Source: Sinorhizobium sp. BG8 (GTDB lineage: Bacteria > Pseudomonadota > Alphaproteobacteria > Rhizobiales > Rhizobiaceae). Taken from it: a stretch of 64,000 nt of DNA. Numbering within the stretch: position 1 is the stretch's first letter; the number at the start of each line of letters is the position of its first letter. The DNA is taken from positions 2,561,501 through 2,625,500 of the forward strand of contig NZ_CP044011.1 of NCBI RefSeq assembly GCF_016864555.1. The letters are read 5' to 3'. Under the pieces are notes generated by a model. It did no database searches. It was not told the origin of the DNA and worked only from the letters and a program-made list of their open reading frames with translations. The position numbers were made by a program, and so were the translations under genes. Shown one piece after another: positions 53,529 through 62,696 of this stretch.

Positions 53529-53924
53529 CGACACATCGAACAGTGTGTGGAAACGTGGCGGAAAACCCTACGGAAACGGGTCCGCGCGATCGTCAGAAAC
53601 AGTAGTGCGCGTTAACTCGCCGTTAATGAGGACGCCTGTTCCATAAGGCGGAAGTACTCGTGCAGTCTGTCCTGCTCACGGAAAGAATTCTGACACAGTA
53701 TGCTTGATGTCGACAAAAATTGCGGCGATTTTGTCGTACCCTTTTCGCATTCGATCTGCTCGATGGTGCAGCCTGCCTTGCGGCGCGCGCAAATTACAGC
53801 AAGTAATACAACTCGATACCACCGATACCGTGCGGCACCTTCAGGTTAAACTTCGGCGAGGAAGGAGAAGACTGCCAACCCAATACGCATAAGGCGCGAG
53901 GAGCGCCTGAAGATCAGGACACTC

Positions 53925-53940
53925 CTGACCATGTGGTCAG
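53925..53940. promoter_or_regulatory. Palindrome 2 (CTGACCA-TG-TGGTCAG), candidate operator
   Basis: The perfect 7-bp inverted repeat lies 56 nt upstream of the autotransporter start codon. It shares GAYCATGTGRTC with the site at 53515, suggesting one regulator binds both. Confidence 0.55.
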
Positions 53941-53995
53941 TGATTTCAGTATGACGGACCACCCGTCACCCCTGTTCAGCGAATTGAGGAATTCT

Positions 53996-56923
53996 ATGGC
54001 TCGCAAGAAACCGAGAAGCTACTTCAAGTCACACAGCATGGGCGCGATCATCGCGGTGCGCCGCCGCAAATCCAACAAGGCCTATGCCGCAGCTCTCGCC
54101 GCGTTCTTCACTTTCCCCACACCCGAACAGGCAGAGGCCGCCTGCGTCCCAGCCGTCCCGGTTTCGAACGACACGGTCGTCTGCAGCGGCAATGTGGACA
54201 CCGGGTTTACGGTCGGCGGGTACACTGCCTTGACCGTGGACATTCTCAGCGGAACGAATTTCAACGGTCCGCTCGAGCTCTTTGACATCGGTGATCTCGA
54301 TGTGACGGCTGCGGGCAACCTGCAGCGGGTCACTCTTTCCGATGCGACTGTGCTCACCTTCGACAATTCCGCCAACATCAACGGCGGCCTGTTCGTCAAC
54401 GGCGACGGTACCTACACCGTCATCAATCGCCGGAACGGGATCATCAACACGGGATTCATCTTCATCGGGGACGGCGACTACACGATTCTCAACGAAGGTG
54501 ATGTGCCGCTGACGAGCGTCAGGGGAACCTTCAACCAGGGGATCGTGGTCACCGGAGATGGCACGACGACCATCTACAATGCGGCCGATGCGACCATCAA
54601 CGCGGGCATTACGATCAACGGAGCTAGCCAGACGACGATCACGAACTACGGCACGATCCAGAACCGCACGGCGCTCGGCAGCGGCGACGACCTGATCACC
54701 AACTACGACGGCGGCACGATCAACGGGCTCACGACGCAGGCCGACGGCGACGACCGCTTCCTGATGATCGGCGGCATCGTCAACGGCGAGATCCAGCAGG
54801 GCGCCGGGGAGGACGAGTTTTCGCTTCAGGGAGGTTCGGTGCAGGCCTACCTACGGGCGGGCGAGGACGACGACCTGATGACCTGGACCGGCGGCCTGAT
54901 CAGCGGGATCGACATGGAAACCGGCGACGACGTTGCCACGATCACAGGCCAGACCGACACCGAACTGCGCAACATCGAAATCAATGGCGGGCTGGGTGAC
55001 GATAGCCTGACGTGGGAAGATACGCAGGGGTCCAACCCCGCGCGGCTCGTGAACTGGGAACTGATCAGCCTCGAGAACGGCTCGACGCTGACGATGAACA
55101 CCAACCTGACGCTCGGCGACACCGGTACCGGCAGCGGAGAGCTGTTCATCGACCAGACGAGCACGCTGTTTTCCGGTGCCGGCGACCACGTGATCAGCCC
55201 GGCGGTCACCGGCCAGCTGGTCGATGTCGTCAACGCCGGACTGATCGACCTGACGGACGGCTCTCCGCGATCGAACGACAGCCTCAGGATTGTCGGCAAC
55301 TACGTGGGCCAGGACGGCGAGCTGCGGATCCAGACCAGATTGGACACGGACAATTCCCCATCCGACAAGCTGATCATCGACGGCGGCTCGGGTACGGGAT
55401 CGACCGGGATCGACGTGATCAACCTCGACGGCACGGGAGCGTTGACCACGGCGAACGGCATTCTCGTGGTCGAGGCGCTGAACGGCGGGACGACTTCGAC
55501 GGGCGCATTCTCGCTTTCCCACCGCGTCGTTGCCGGTGCCTACGAGTACCTCCTGTTTCGCAGCGGCGATACCGACGACACCGAGGACAACTGGTATCTG
55601 CGCAGCCACGTCGATGATGGTGACGGGGACGGCGATGGCGACGGAGACGGAGACGGAGACGGGGACGGCGATGGCGATGGGGATGGTGATGGAGACGGGG
55701 ACGGCGATGGCGATGGCGATGGAGACGGTGACGGCGATGGGGATGGCGATGGGGATGGCGACGGCGATGGTGACGGTGATGGTGACGGGGACGGGGATGG
55801 CGATGGGGACGGGGATGGCGATGGGGACGGTGACGGGGATGGCGACGGCGATGGCGATGGGGACGGGGACGGTGACGGGGATGGGGACGGTGACGGGGAT
55901 GGCGATGGCGATGGGGACGGCGACGGCGATGGGGACGGCGACGGTGACGGCGATGGAAACAGCGGGGAAGCGCCGCTCTACCGCCCGGAGGTGCCGGTCG
56001 ATGTCGCCGTTCCGGCGGCTGCGCGGGAATTGCTGCGCACGACGCTCGGCACGTTCCATGAACGTCACGGTGAGCAGGCCTGGGTTATCGACGAAGAGGC
56101 TCTGCAGGCGATCTGGACACGCGTCTTCGGCGAGCGCTACTCGCACTATGTCGGCGGCCGGGCCGAATCCGACATCGATGCGACGATCTGGGGCTTCCAG
56201 CTAGGAGCGCCCCTCTACATCAATCCGCATGACAGCGGGCAGACCGACATCCTCGGCATTTTCGCGGGCTACAGCCGGTCGAGTGCCGATGTCGACGGTT
56301 TCGACCTCGGGCAGCATGGCGACGATGCCGGCAGCTTCGACATCGACGCCTACAGCGTGGCGGGCTACTGGACCCACACCTGGCCCGGCAATGGCTATCT
56401 CGATGCCGTCCTGATGTATTCCTGGCTCGATGTGGAAACGAATTCGCACGGCTTCAGTTCGGACTTCGACGGTTCGGCGATTACCGCTTCGCTCGAGGCC
56501 GGCAAGATCTTTGCGCTGAACGATACCTGGGCGATCGAGCCGCAGGCCCAGATCATCTTCACCCATCAGAGCTTCGACGAGTTCACCGATCCGGGCGGCA
56601 AGGTCGACATCAACAGCGGCAATGCCGTCATCGGCCGCATCGGAGGGCGCCTGCAGGCGGAGTACAAGACCGATACGGGCACGGTGAAGCCGTTCCTCCT
56701 CACCAATCTGTGGCATTCGTTCACCTCGGGGGACACCGTCCACTTCAACGGTGACAGCTTCACCAGCGACGACAACACCACGACGCTCGAGCTGGGGGCG
56801 GGCATCACGGCTGATGTCAGCGACAATGTCCGCGTCTATGCCAATGCGTCCTACGAGTTCGGTCTCGGCGGTACCGATTTCGACAGCGTAGAAGGCAAGA
56901 TCGGTCTCAGGATCAAATGGTAG
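53996..56923 (+). CDS. Autotransporter (type Va secreted) with a 57-unit Asp-Gly repeat
   Basis: The 975-residue protein has a long signal-like N-terminus (MARKKPRSYFKSHSMGAIIA, cleavage near residue 48). A beta-helix passenger follows (GDGTYTVINRRNGIINTGFI, GTTTIYNAADATINAGITIN) with an autochaperone-like end (VVAGAYEYLLFRSGDTDDTEDNWYLRS). Then comes an uninterrupted (Asp-Gly)57 tract (residues 541-654) and a C-terminal autotransporter beta-barrel ending in GLRIKW. It should be inserted in the outer membrane with the passenger outside. The start is the ATG after GAGGA; an upstream GTG frame overlaps the palindrome. Confidence 0.88.
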   Translation: MARKKPRSYFKSHSMGAIIAVRRRKSNKAYAAALAAFFTFPTPEQAEAACVPAVPVSNDTVVCSGNVDTGFTVGGYTALTVDILSGTNFNGPLELFDIGDLDVTAAGNLQRVTLSDATVLTFDNSANINGGLFVNGDGTYTVINRRNGIINTGFIFIGDGDYTILNEGDVPLTSVRGTFNQGIVVTGDGTTTIYNAADATINAGITINGASQTTITNYGTIQNRTALGSGDDLITNYDGGTINGLTTQADGDDRFLMIGGIVNGEIQQGAGEDEFSLQGGSVQAYLRAGEDDDLMTWTGGLISGIDMETGDDVATITGQTDTELRNIEINGGLGDDSLTWEDTQGSNPARLVNWELISLENGSTLTMNTNLTLGDTGTGSGELFIDQTSTLFSGAGDHVISPAVTGQLVDVVNAGLIDLTDGSPRSNDSLRIVGNYVGQDGELRIQTRLDTDNSPSDKLIIDGGSGTGSTGIDVINLDGTGALTTANGILVVEALNGGTTSTGAFSLSHRVVAGAYEYLLFRSGDTDDTEDNWYLRSHVDDGDGDGDGDGDGDGDGDGDGDGDGDGDGDGDGDGDGDGDGDGDGDGDGDGDGDGDGDGDGDGDGDGDGDGDGDGDGDGDGDGDGDGDGDGDGDGDGDGDGDGDGDGDGDGDGDGNSGEAPLYRPEVPVDVAVPAAARELLRTTLGTFHERHGEQAWVIDEEALQAIWTRVFGERYSHYVGGRAESDIDATIWGFQLGAPLYINPHDSGQTDILGIFAGYSRSSADVDGFDLGQHGDDAGSFDIDAYSVAGYWTHTWPGNGYLDAVLMYSWLDVETNSHGFSSDFDGSAITASLEAGKIFALNDTWAIEPQAQIIFTHQSFDEFTDPGGKVDINSGNAVIGRIGGRLQAEYKTDTGTVKPFLLTNLWHSFTSGDTVHFNGDSFTSDDNTTTLELGAGITADVSDNVRVYANASYEFGLGGTDFDSVEGKIGLRIKW
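55616..55957 (+). repeat. Hexanucleotide-type repeat encoding 57 Asp-Gly pairs
   Basis: The 342-nt tract is built of GAY-GGN codon pairs. Both Asp codons and all four Gly codons occur in irregular order, so the repeat is conserved at the protein level and not a recent single-unit slippage array. It keeps all six frames open, which creates long false frames on both strands. Confidence 0.95.
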
Positions 56924-56950
56924 CGGGATCGGACGGAAGCCGGCCGCAGC

Positions 56951-56979
56951 GCGTCCCGGCCCGCAAAGACACGGGACGC
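56951..56979 (+). terminator. Stem-loop after the autotransporter gene
   Basis: GCGTCCCG (56951-56958) pairs with CGGGACGC (56972-56979) across a 13-nt loop, 28 nt after the stop. No T-run follows, so it may stabilise the mRNA end rather than terminate. Confidence 0.35.
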
Positions 56980-57068
56980 GGCTCATGGCCGCTGGATGCG
57001 GCGAGGTCAGGCCTTTCCGCTGGGACCTCGCCGGTGCTGGAGTTCGCCGCGTTCGGGCAGGGGATTTC

Positions 57069-58778
57069 GTGCAATTGCGACCTCTGAAGGCTGATCTTTC
57101 TGCCCTGCGCGATGCACTGCAGCCGCTTTCGGCGCGGGTACTTGCGGACAATTCCTCACACTTCGGCAGAACCTCGAAGATCGTGCTGTTCCTGTCGGCA
57201 TCCAGCGTCGAAAGGCGCGCGATCTCGGCCTGCGGCACCGGAAACACGCTGGAGACCGCCTGGAAGGCGGCGGTCGGCAAACTTGGAAAGCTGCTGCCAC
57301 GGGAAGAGGACTGGCGATGGGTGAAGGCCGATCTTGCCCACTCGATCCGTGCATGGTCGCCCGAGGCCCTCGTGTCGGAAATCGCCGAGACCCGCCGCAA
57401 CTTCTTCCGGCGCGGGATCGCCTTCGATCCGAATTTCAACATGGCCTTCATGGAACAGGAGCTGAACGGGATCGGCGGGATCAGCTTCGATGGCGAGAAG
57501 CGGCTGATCCTGCGCTTCGACCGCATCAACCGCTACCTCAAGTCCTCGCGCAAACTTGCGCCGCTTTCGCCTGACGTCGGTGGGCGCGAAGCATGGTACA
57601 CCTTCGAGACATCAGGGGTCTTCCGCGACAGGACGCGTCCGGACGAACCGGTCCGGACCCTGATCAGCGGAGGATACGGGAACGGAATCCGGGCCGAGCC
57701 AACCGCTGCGCACGACCTGCGGAACCTGGTCGAGAGCGCCGGCCTCTACCTCGCTCGCCAGCTCCGCGCCGACGGCTCGTTCGAGTACGGCTATTTCCCG
57801 GTCGGGCAGGAGCCGATCGGCACCTACAACATCCTGCGTCACAGCAGCACGCTCTACTCGATGCTGGAGGCGTGGGAGGCAACGGGCAATCGTGAAATCG
57901 CAGCCGGGGTGGAGAAGGGGCTCGACTATGTAGTCCGCGAAGCCTTGCGCCCCGCCGGCGATCGCGCGGTGGTGGTCGACCATGCCAACAAGGGCGAGAT
58001 CAGGCTCGGCGCCCAGGCCGCCTTCATCCTCGCGGTCGCGAAATACACCGGGCTCACCGGGGACGACCGCTATCTCGATGCAGCGCGCCGGGTCGCCGGC
58101 GCGATCGTCGATCGCTTCCTCGATTCCTCGACCGGCGGGTTCGTTCATGTGCTCGACGGAAGCGACCTGACGGTCAAGGAGGCCTTCCGCATCATCTTCT
58201 ACGATGGGGAGGCGGTGCTGGCGCTCCTGCGCCTCCATGAACTCGATTCAAATCCGCTGTGGCTGGAAAAGGCAAAACTGGCCTTCGACAATTTCGTCCG
58301 CACGGATCACTGGAAGCATTTCGACCACTGGCTCGCCTATTGCTCCAACGAGATCACCCGCTACCTGCCGCAACCCCAGTATTTCGAGTTCGGCCTGAAG
58401 AATGCCTTCGGCAATCTCGACTTCATCTACCATCGCGACACTGCCTATCCGACCTTTCTGGAACTGCTGATGGCGAGCTGGAAAATGATTGGGCGGATGC
58501 GCGAGAGCGGCCTGGACATCCGTGAGGATGCACACCCCGCCCTTCTGGCGGCGATCCACCACCGCGCGGAGCACCTGCGCTACAGCCGCTTCTATCCCGA
58601 AATGGCGATGTACTTCCTGAAGCCCGGATCAATCGCCGGAAGCTTCTTCATCCGCCACCATGCCTTCCGCGTGCGGATCGACGACGTCGAGCATTTCATC
58701 TCCGGCTATTGCCTCTATGCCGCCGCTTTCGGCCACATCGGCGCCGGTGGAGATCGCGTCTTGCCGGAGCGCGCCTGA
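57069..58778 (+). CDS. Unidentified protein with an (alpha/alpha)-barrel-like C-terminal domain
   Basis: The protein (569 aa from GTG 57069; ATG 56985 would add 28) is not a family I can name. The first third (KIVLFLSASSVERRAISACG, FDRINRYLKSSRKLAPLSPD) has a beta-rich look. The second part resembles six-hairpin barrel enzymes: YGYFPVGQEPIGTYNILRHS, LGAQAAFILAVAKYTGLTGD, AFRIIFYDGEAVLALLRLHE, DHWLAYCSNEITRYLP. Glycan hydrolase, lyase or epimerase activity is possible. It follows the autotransporter on the same strand. I see no signal peptide. Confidence 0.7.
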   Translation: MQLRPLKADLSALRDALQPLSARVLADNSSHFGRTSKIVLFLSASSVERRAISACGTGNTLETAWKAAVGKLGKLLPREEDWRWVKADLAHSIRAWSPEALVSEIAETRRNFFRRGIAFDPNFNMAFMEQELNGIGGISFDGEKRLILRFDRINRYLKSSRKLAPLSPDVGGREAWYTFETSGVFRDRTRPDEPVRTLISGGYGNGIRAEPTAAHDLRNLVESAGLYLARQLRADGSFEYGYFPVGQEPIGTYNILRHSSTLYSMLEAWEATGNREIAAGVEKGLDYVVREALRPAGDRAVVVDHANKGEIRLGAQAAFILAVAKYTGLTGDDRYLDAARRVAGAIVDRFLDSSTGGFVHVLDGSDLTVKEAFRIIFYDGEAVLALLRLHELDSNPLWLEKAKLAFDNFVRTDHWKHFDHWLAYCSNEITRYLPQPQYFEFGLKNAFGNLDFIYHRDTAYPTFLELLMASWKMIGRMRESGLDIREDAHPALLAAIHHRAEHLRYSRFYPEMAMYFLKPGSIAGSFFIRHHAFRVRIDDVEHFISGYCLYAAAFGHIGAGGDRVLPERA

Positions 58779-58784
58779 GAGCGT

Positions 58785-60038
58785 CTATCCGAACGCGACC
58801 TCGAGGTTCTGGCGATCCTGAGAGATCACCTGGCATTTGGTTTCCAGACCTTCGCCCTTGATGGCGAGGATGAACTCGGGAGGAATTCCTGCCGAACTGG
58901 ATACGGAAAGACCCGCGCCATCGGCGCCGAGGGACTTGATGGTGCAGTCAAGGGTCGAGCGCCGATCGTTGAAGATGATCGAACCTGCCTTCAGGACGCG
59001 CCGGCGGGACCCCATCTTGTGATCGGCACGGATCGCGTTCCAGGAAATGCACTGGTTCCGCCCGTTGTGCTTGGCCTGATACATCGCGGCATCGGCCTGG
59101 GCCAGCATCGTCTCGATGTCCTTGGTGACGATCGACAGCGCCGACACGCCGAAGCTCGCCGTCACGTTCAGCGAGCCATAGCTGCCATGGACAGGCTGCG
59201 ACGAAATCGCAGCCCGCACTTTCTCGGCGACCGTGAGTGCGCCCCTCGTGTCGAGATGCGGAAGGATGATGACGAACTCTTCGCCGCCGAAACGGCCGAA
59301 CAGGTCGCCAGCCCTAAGCACACTCCTGCAGGTTGCCGCGACCGCCTGGAGAACCTCGTCACCGGCCGCATGGCCATAGGTGTCGTTGACCCTCTTGAAA
59401 TGGTCGATGTCGAGGACGATGCAAGACAGATCGTGCTGGTGCCGCAGCGCGACGGAGATCAGGCCGTCGGCCTCCTGCTTCAGGGTGCGCCGCGTCAGCG
59501 CTTCGGTCAGGCTGTCGGTCGTCGCCAGTTTCAGAAGCTGGATCCGGTCCATCGCCACACCCGCCAGTTCCTCAAGGATCAGGAGATCCTTGTTCCCGAA
59601 GGTCCTCGGCCTGCGATCGATCGCGCAGACCGTCCCGACGGTGTGCCCGTCCTTCGTCTTCAGGGGAACGCCCGCATAGAAGCGGATATGGCTTTCGCCG
59701 GTGACAGCGGGATGCTGCGCAAACTGCGGGTCCCGGGTGGTATCGTGCACGATGATCGGCTCCTCGCCGTCGACCACGAATCGGCAGAAACTGTCCCTTC
59801 GCGGAACCTCGTCGGCTGAAAGCCCGGAGCACGCCTGGTACCATTGACGGTGCGCGTCGATCAACGACACGAGCCCGATCTCGATCGTGAAGATCTCCTT
59901 GATCAGCCGCACGATCCGCTCGAAGCCCTCGTCTCTCGGGGTATCGAGGAGGTCAAGCTCTTCGAGCGCGGCCAGACGATCGATTTCCCGCCTTTTCGCG
60001 TCTGCTGACGATTTGCCGAATGGCGTTGCCACTACCAA
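58785..60038 (-). CDS. GAF-GGDEF-PilZ protein (diguanylate cyclase with c-di-GMP-binding domain)
   Basis: The 417-residue cytoplasmic protein has a GAF domain (ALEELDLLDTPRDEGFERIVR, VPRRDSFCRFVVDGEEPIIV, FYAGVPLKTKDGHTVGTVC), a GGDEF domain with GGEEF and a canonical inhibitory RxxD five residues before it (LRAGDLFGRFGGEEF), and a C-terminal PilZ-like region (GSRRRVLKAGSIIF, LGADGAGLSVSSS). I prefer the TTG at 60038 because AGGAGGA lies about 9 nt before it; the ATG at 60083 has no ribosome-binding site. It probably makes c-di-GMP under product control. Confidence 0.85.
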   Translation of the reverse strand: MVVATPFGKSSADAKRREIDRLAALEELDLLDTPRDEGFERIVRLIKEIFTIEIGLVSLIDAHRQWYQACSGLSADEVPRRDSFCRFVVDGEEPIIVHDTTRDPQFAQHPAVTGESHIRFYAGVPLKTKDGHTVGTVCAIDRRPRTFGNKDLLILEELAGVAMDRIQLLKLATTDSLTEALTRRTLKQEADGLISVALRHQHDLSCIVLDIDHFKRVNDTYGHAAGDEVLQAVAATCRSVLRAGDLFGRFGGEEFVIILPHLDTRGALTVAEKVRAAISSQPVHGSYGSLNVTASFGVSALSIVTKDIETMLAQADAAMYQAKHNGRNQCISWNAIRADHKMGSRRRVLKAGSIIFNDRRSTLDCTIKSLGADGAGLSVSSSAGIPPEFILAIKGEGLETKCQVISQDRQNLEVAFG

Positions 60039-60297
60039 TGGTGCCTTCCTCCTCAAAGCGGCCGGAACAATGATGGGTCTCATACAATGGTGAAGGAATT
60101 CAATACGCTTGCCGCACCAATTCGCTCAATTCCTTGACTGCTGCGCCGGCCGGTCGCCGGGGTGGGGTGAGGGCGGCGCAATTCGTCGCGCCTCTGTCAT
60201 TGCCCGGAACAATCACGAGTTGCCAAAAGCAGTCGAATGTCACAAGCTTGCTGCCATGCGGCCATAGGATCTCGCCAGCCGGAGCAGATTGCGGAAC

Positions 60298-61071
60298 ATG
60301 ACAACTGCCTCTTCCCTCGAGCCTACAAACCATGGCGTCGCCAGCATCTGCCGGGGGTGCTGGGATCAGATGCGCGTGCCCATCCCAATCCGTGGTGCGC
60401 TCGCGCTTCCCTTCCGCGCGTTCGGCATCACCCGCAGCAAGATGAATCCGAACATCTGCACGATCTGCGAACGCTCCTTTCGATACGTCAAGAAACAGCG
60501 CCATATCACCGCGAGGGCAACGATCCTGTTTGCCGACATGAGGGGGTTCACCGTCCTGTCGGAGAGGATCGAAGCGGTCAGGCTCAGCGAGATCGTCAGT
60601 CTGTTCCAGGATCGGTGCGCCCAGGCGATCTGGGCTCACGACGGGATCGTCAACAAGCAGATGGGCGACGGCCTGATGGCGATCTTCAACTTTCCGATCG
60701 CGATAAAGGACCACGCAACAGCCGCCATCCTGGCGGCGATCGACATACAGCGAAACTGCTCCGCAGCGCTCGACGCCCTGAACGCGAGCCTCGGCGGCTT
60801 GCCGGGCCAGGTGCCCGGCGTCGGCATCGGCATCCATACGGGCGATGTCGAGATCGGCGAGTTTTCGAGCTTTCGAAGCGATTTCACCGCAATCGGCGGT
60901 GCGGTCAATCTGGCCGCAAGACTCGAATCCCAGGCAGGCGCGGGCGAGATCCTGGTATCGGCAGCCAGTGCGGCCGAGGCTCCGGGCCTCGTTGCCGATA
61001 CCGAAGCGCGCCTGCTTTCGCTGAAGGGCATAGAACAACCCGTTGAGGCGAGGGTGCTTGTGAAGAGCTGA
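60298..61071 (+). CDS. Class III adenylate/guanylate cyclase with N-terminal cysteine motif
   Basis: The 257-residue protein has an N-terminal CRGC and ICTICERSFRYVKKQ (possible zinc ribbon) followed by one cyclase domain: ATILFADMRGFTVLSERIEA, NKQMGDGLMAIFNFPI, VGIGIHTGDVEIGEF, AIGGAVNLAARLESQ. Both metal aspartates are present. The start could also be a TTG at 60289. It lies opposite the GGDEF-PilZ gene, so cAMP-type and c-di-GMP signalling genes sit side by side. Confidence 0.87.
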   Translation: MTTASSLEPTNHGVASICRGCWDQMRVPIPIRGALALPFRAFGITRSKMNPNICTICERSFRYVKKQRHITARATILFADMRGFTVLSERIEAVRLSEIVSLFQDRCAQAIWAHDGIVNKQMGDGLMAIFNFPIAIKDHATAAILAAIDIQRNCSAALDALNASLGGLPGQVPGVGIGIHTGDVEIGEFSSFRSDFTAIGGAVNLAARLESQAGAGEILVSAASAAEAPGLVADTEARLLSLKGIEQPVEARVLVKS

Positions 61072-61247
61072 TCGGGATCCGGCGGAAGGACGAGGGCAGG
61101 ATGGGGGGAGAATTGCTTTCGGTTCCGGAACAAGGGTTTGCGTCAAGACAGGGAAGTACAGCGTGAAGGGTGGGCCCGAACAACGTGGCACGCCTCCGTC
61201 GCTGTCCGGCGTTGCATCGGGTGGAACTGCAAGAAGGAGAGCAGGCA

Positions 61248-62696
61248 ATGATCCGCATGGGCAAAAAGTACAGCCATTTGATCCACGGTCTCGGCTGCGG
61301 CTGCCTCTCGCCCGAGGTCCAGCAGGCATCGCGTCGGCTGGATGATCTCACGCGAAGGGGGCTCCTGGCCGGCATGGGTGCGGCCGTGTTTGCCGCCGGC
61401 AGCCCGCGGCTCGGCCTCGCGCAGTCCTCATCCCCCACGCCTAAGATCCTTTTTAGGCAGGCGAGGCTCTTCGACGGTACATCCTCTACGCTTCGGCCGA
61501 ACGTACAGTTGCTGGTCGAGGGAAACAGGATCGTTTCCATCGACACGACGAACAACCCGCCGCCGGCCGACGCGACGGTGATCGACTGCGCGGATCGCGT
61601 CCTCATCCCGGGCCTGATCGACGTGCACTGGCACACGCTCTTTGCGGCGGTTCCCGCGCTCGTCGCCTCGACGGGCGAACCCGGTTTGATCTTCACGGCA
61701 TCGACGGCAGAAGCCGAGCGCACGCTTCTTCGCGGCTTCACCACGGTGCGCGATCTCGGCGGGCCGGTCTTCACCTTCAAGCAGGCGGTCGACAACGGCA
61801 CGATACCGGGTCCGCGCATCTATCCCTCCGGCGCCTTCATCACGACGTCGGGCGGCCACGGCGATCTGCGCATGCTCTCGGAGATCCCGCGAAGCCCCGG
61901 TGAGCTCAGCAGTGTCGAGGAGTTCGGAGGCGCGATGATCGCCGACAGCATCGGCGAGGTACAGCTTCGCGTTCGCGAACAGTTGCTGCAGGGCGCCTCA
62001 CAGGTCAAGATCGTCGGCGGCGGAGGCGTTTCGTCGCCGCGAAGCCCCCTCGACATGACGACGTTCAGCCTCGAGGATCTCACTGCCGCAGTCGCAGTGG
62101 CCAAGGACTGGAACACCTATGCGACCGTCCATGCCTATACCCCGCGGACCATCCAGCGCGCCCTGGCCGCGGGTGCCGCCTGCATCGAGCACGCGCATCT
62201 GATGGATGAGGAGACGGCAAAGCTCATCGCCGACAAGGGGGTGTGGCTCAGCATCCAGCCGTTCCTCTCGGTGGAGGACTCGGTGCCTCTGACGGGACCG
62301 TCCGCAGAGAGGCTGCACCAGGTATTTGCAGGCACGCTTGTCGCTTACGAGCTTGCGCGCAAGTACAACATCAAGACCGCCTGGGGCTCGGACATGCTGT
62401 TTTCGCCCGAGATGACCGCGCGCCAGGGAACGATGCTGACGCATCTCTCCCGCTGGTACACCAATGCCGAAGTGCTGCGGGCCGCGACCTCGACCAATGC
62501 GGAACTCCTGGCGCTCTCCGGCCCGCGCAACCCCTATCCGGGCAAGCTCGGTGTGCTGGAGGCAGGTGCATTTGCGGACATGCTCGTCGTCGACGGAAAT
62601 CCCCTTGATGACATCAACCTCCTCAACGACCCCGACAAGAGCCTCGCGGTCATCATGAAGGACGGCAGGATCTACAAGAACACGCTGGGCACGTAG
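61248..62696 (+). CDS. Exported amidohydrolase-family metal-dependent hydrolase
   Basis: The 482-residue protein has a Tat-like signal (TRRGLLAGMGAAVFAAGSPRLGLAQ, about residues 40-64) and an imidazolonepropionase/prolidase-like amidohydrolase domain: VLIPGLIDVHWHTLF (metal His pair), GFTTVRDLGGP, QVKIVGGGGVSSPRSPLD (Lys), VHAYTPRTIQRALAAGAACIEHAHLMDEE, KTAWGSDMLF (Asp), and GVLEAGAFADMLVVDGNPLDD. It may cleave cyclic amides or dipeptides in the periplasm. ATG 61248 follows AAGGAG. Confidence 0.88.
   Translation: MIRMGKKYSHLIHGLGCGCLSPEVQQASRRLDDLTRRGLLAGMGAAVFAAGSPRLGLAQSSSPTPKILFRQARLFDGTSSTLRPNVQLLVEGNRIVSIDTTNNPPPADATVIDCADRVLIPGLIDVHWHTLFAAVPALVASTGEPGLIFTASTAEAERTLLRGFTTVRDLGGPVFTFKQAVDNGTIPGPRIYPSGAFITTSGGHGDLRMLSEIPRSPGELSSVEEFGGAMIADSIGEVQLRVREQLLQGASQVKIVGGGGVSSPRSPLDMTTFSLEDLTAAVAVAKDWNTYATVHAYTPRTIQRALAAGAACIEHAHLMDEETAKLIADKGVWLSIQPFLSVEDSVPLTGPSAERLHQVFAGTLVAYELARKYNIKTAWGSDMLFSPEMTARQGTMLTHLSRWYTNAEVLRAATSTNAELLALSGPRNPYPGKLGVLEAGAFADMLVVDGNPLDDINLLNDPDKSLAVIMKDGRIYKNTLGT

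Larger units (their letters stand above)
53412..53995. other. 584-nt divergent region before the autotransporter
   Basis: This A+T-richer stretch separates the DCC gene and the autotransporter and must hold both promoters. Two matching palindromes lie inside (53515-53528 and 53925-53940). No gene is supported. Confidence 0.6.

Noticed and set aside
55616-55957. CRISPR-like periodic sequence
   Set aside because: The period is 6 nt with no spacers, and it lies inside a coding frame.
54851-56146. 431-codon minus-strand frame rich in Val/Pro/Ile
   Set aside because: It is the antisense reading of the Asp-Gly repeat and passenger; the repeat has no stops in any frame and the frame has no ribosome-binding site.
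55530-56204. 224-codon plus-strand frame rich in Met/Thr/Ala
   Set aside because: It is a shifted reading of the same repeat inside the autotransporter gene.
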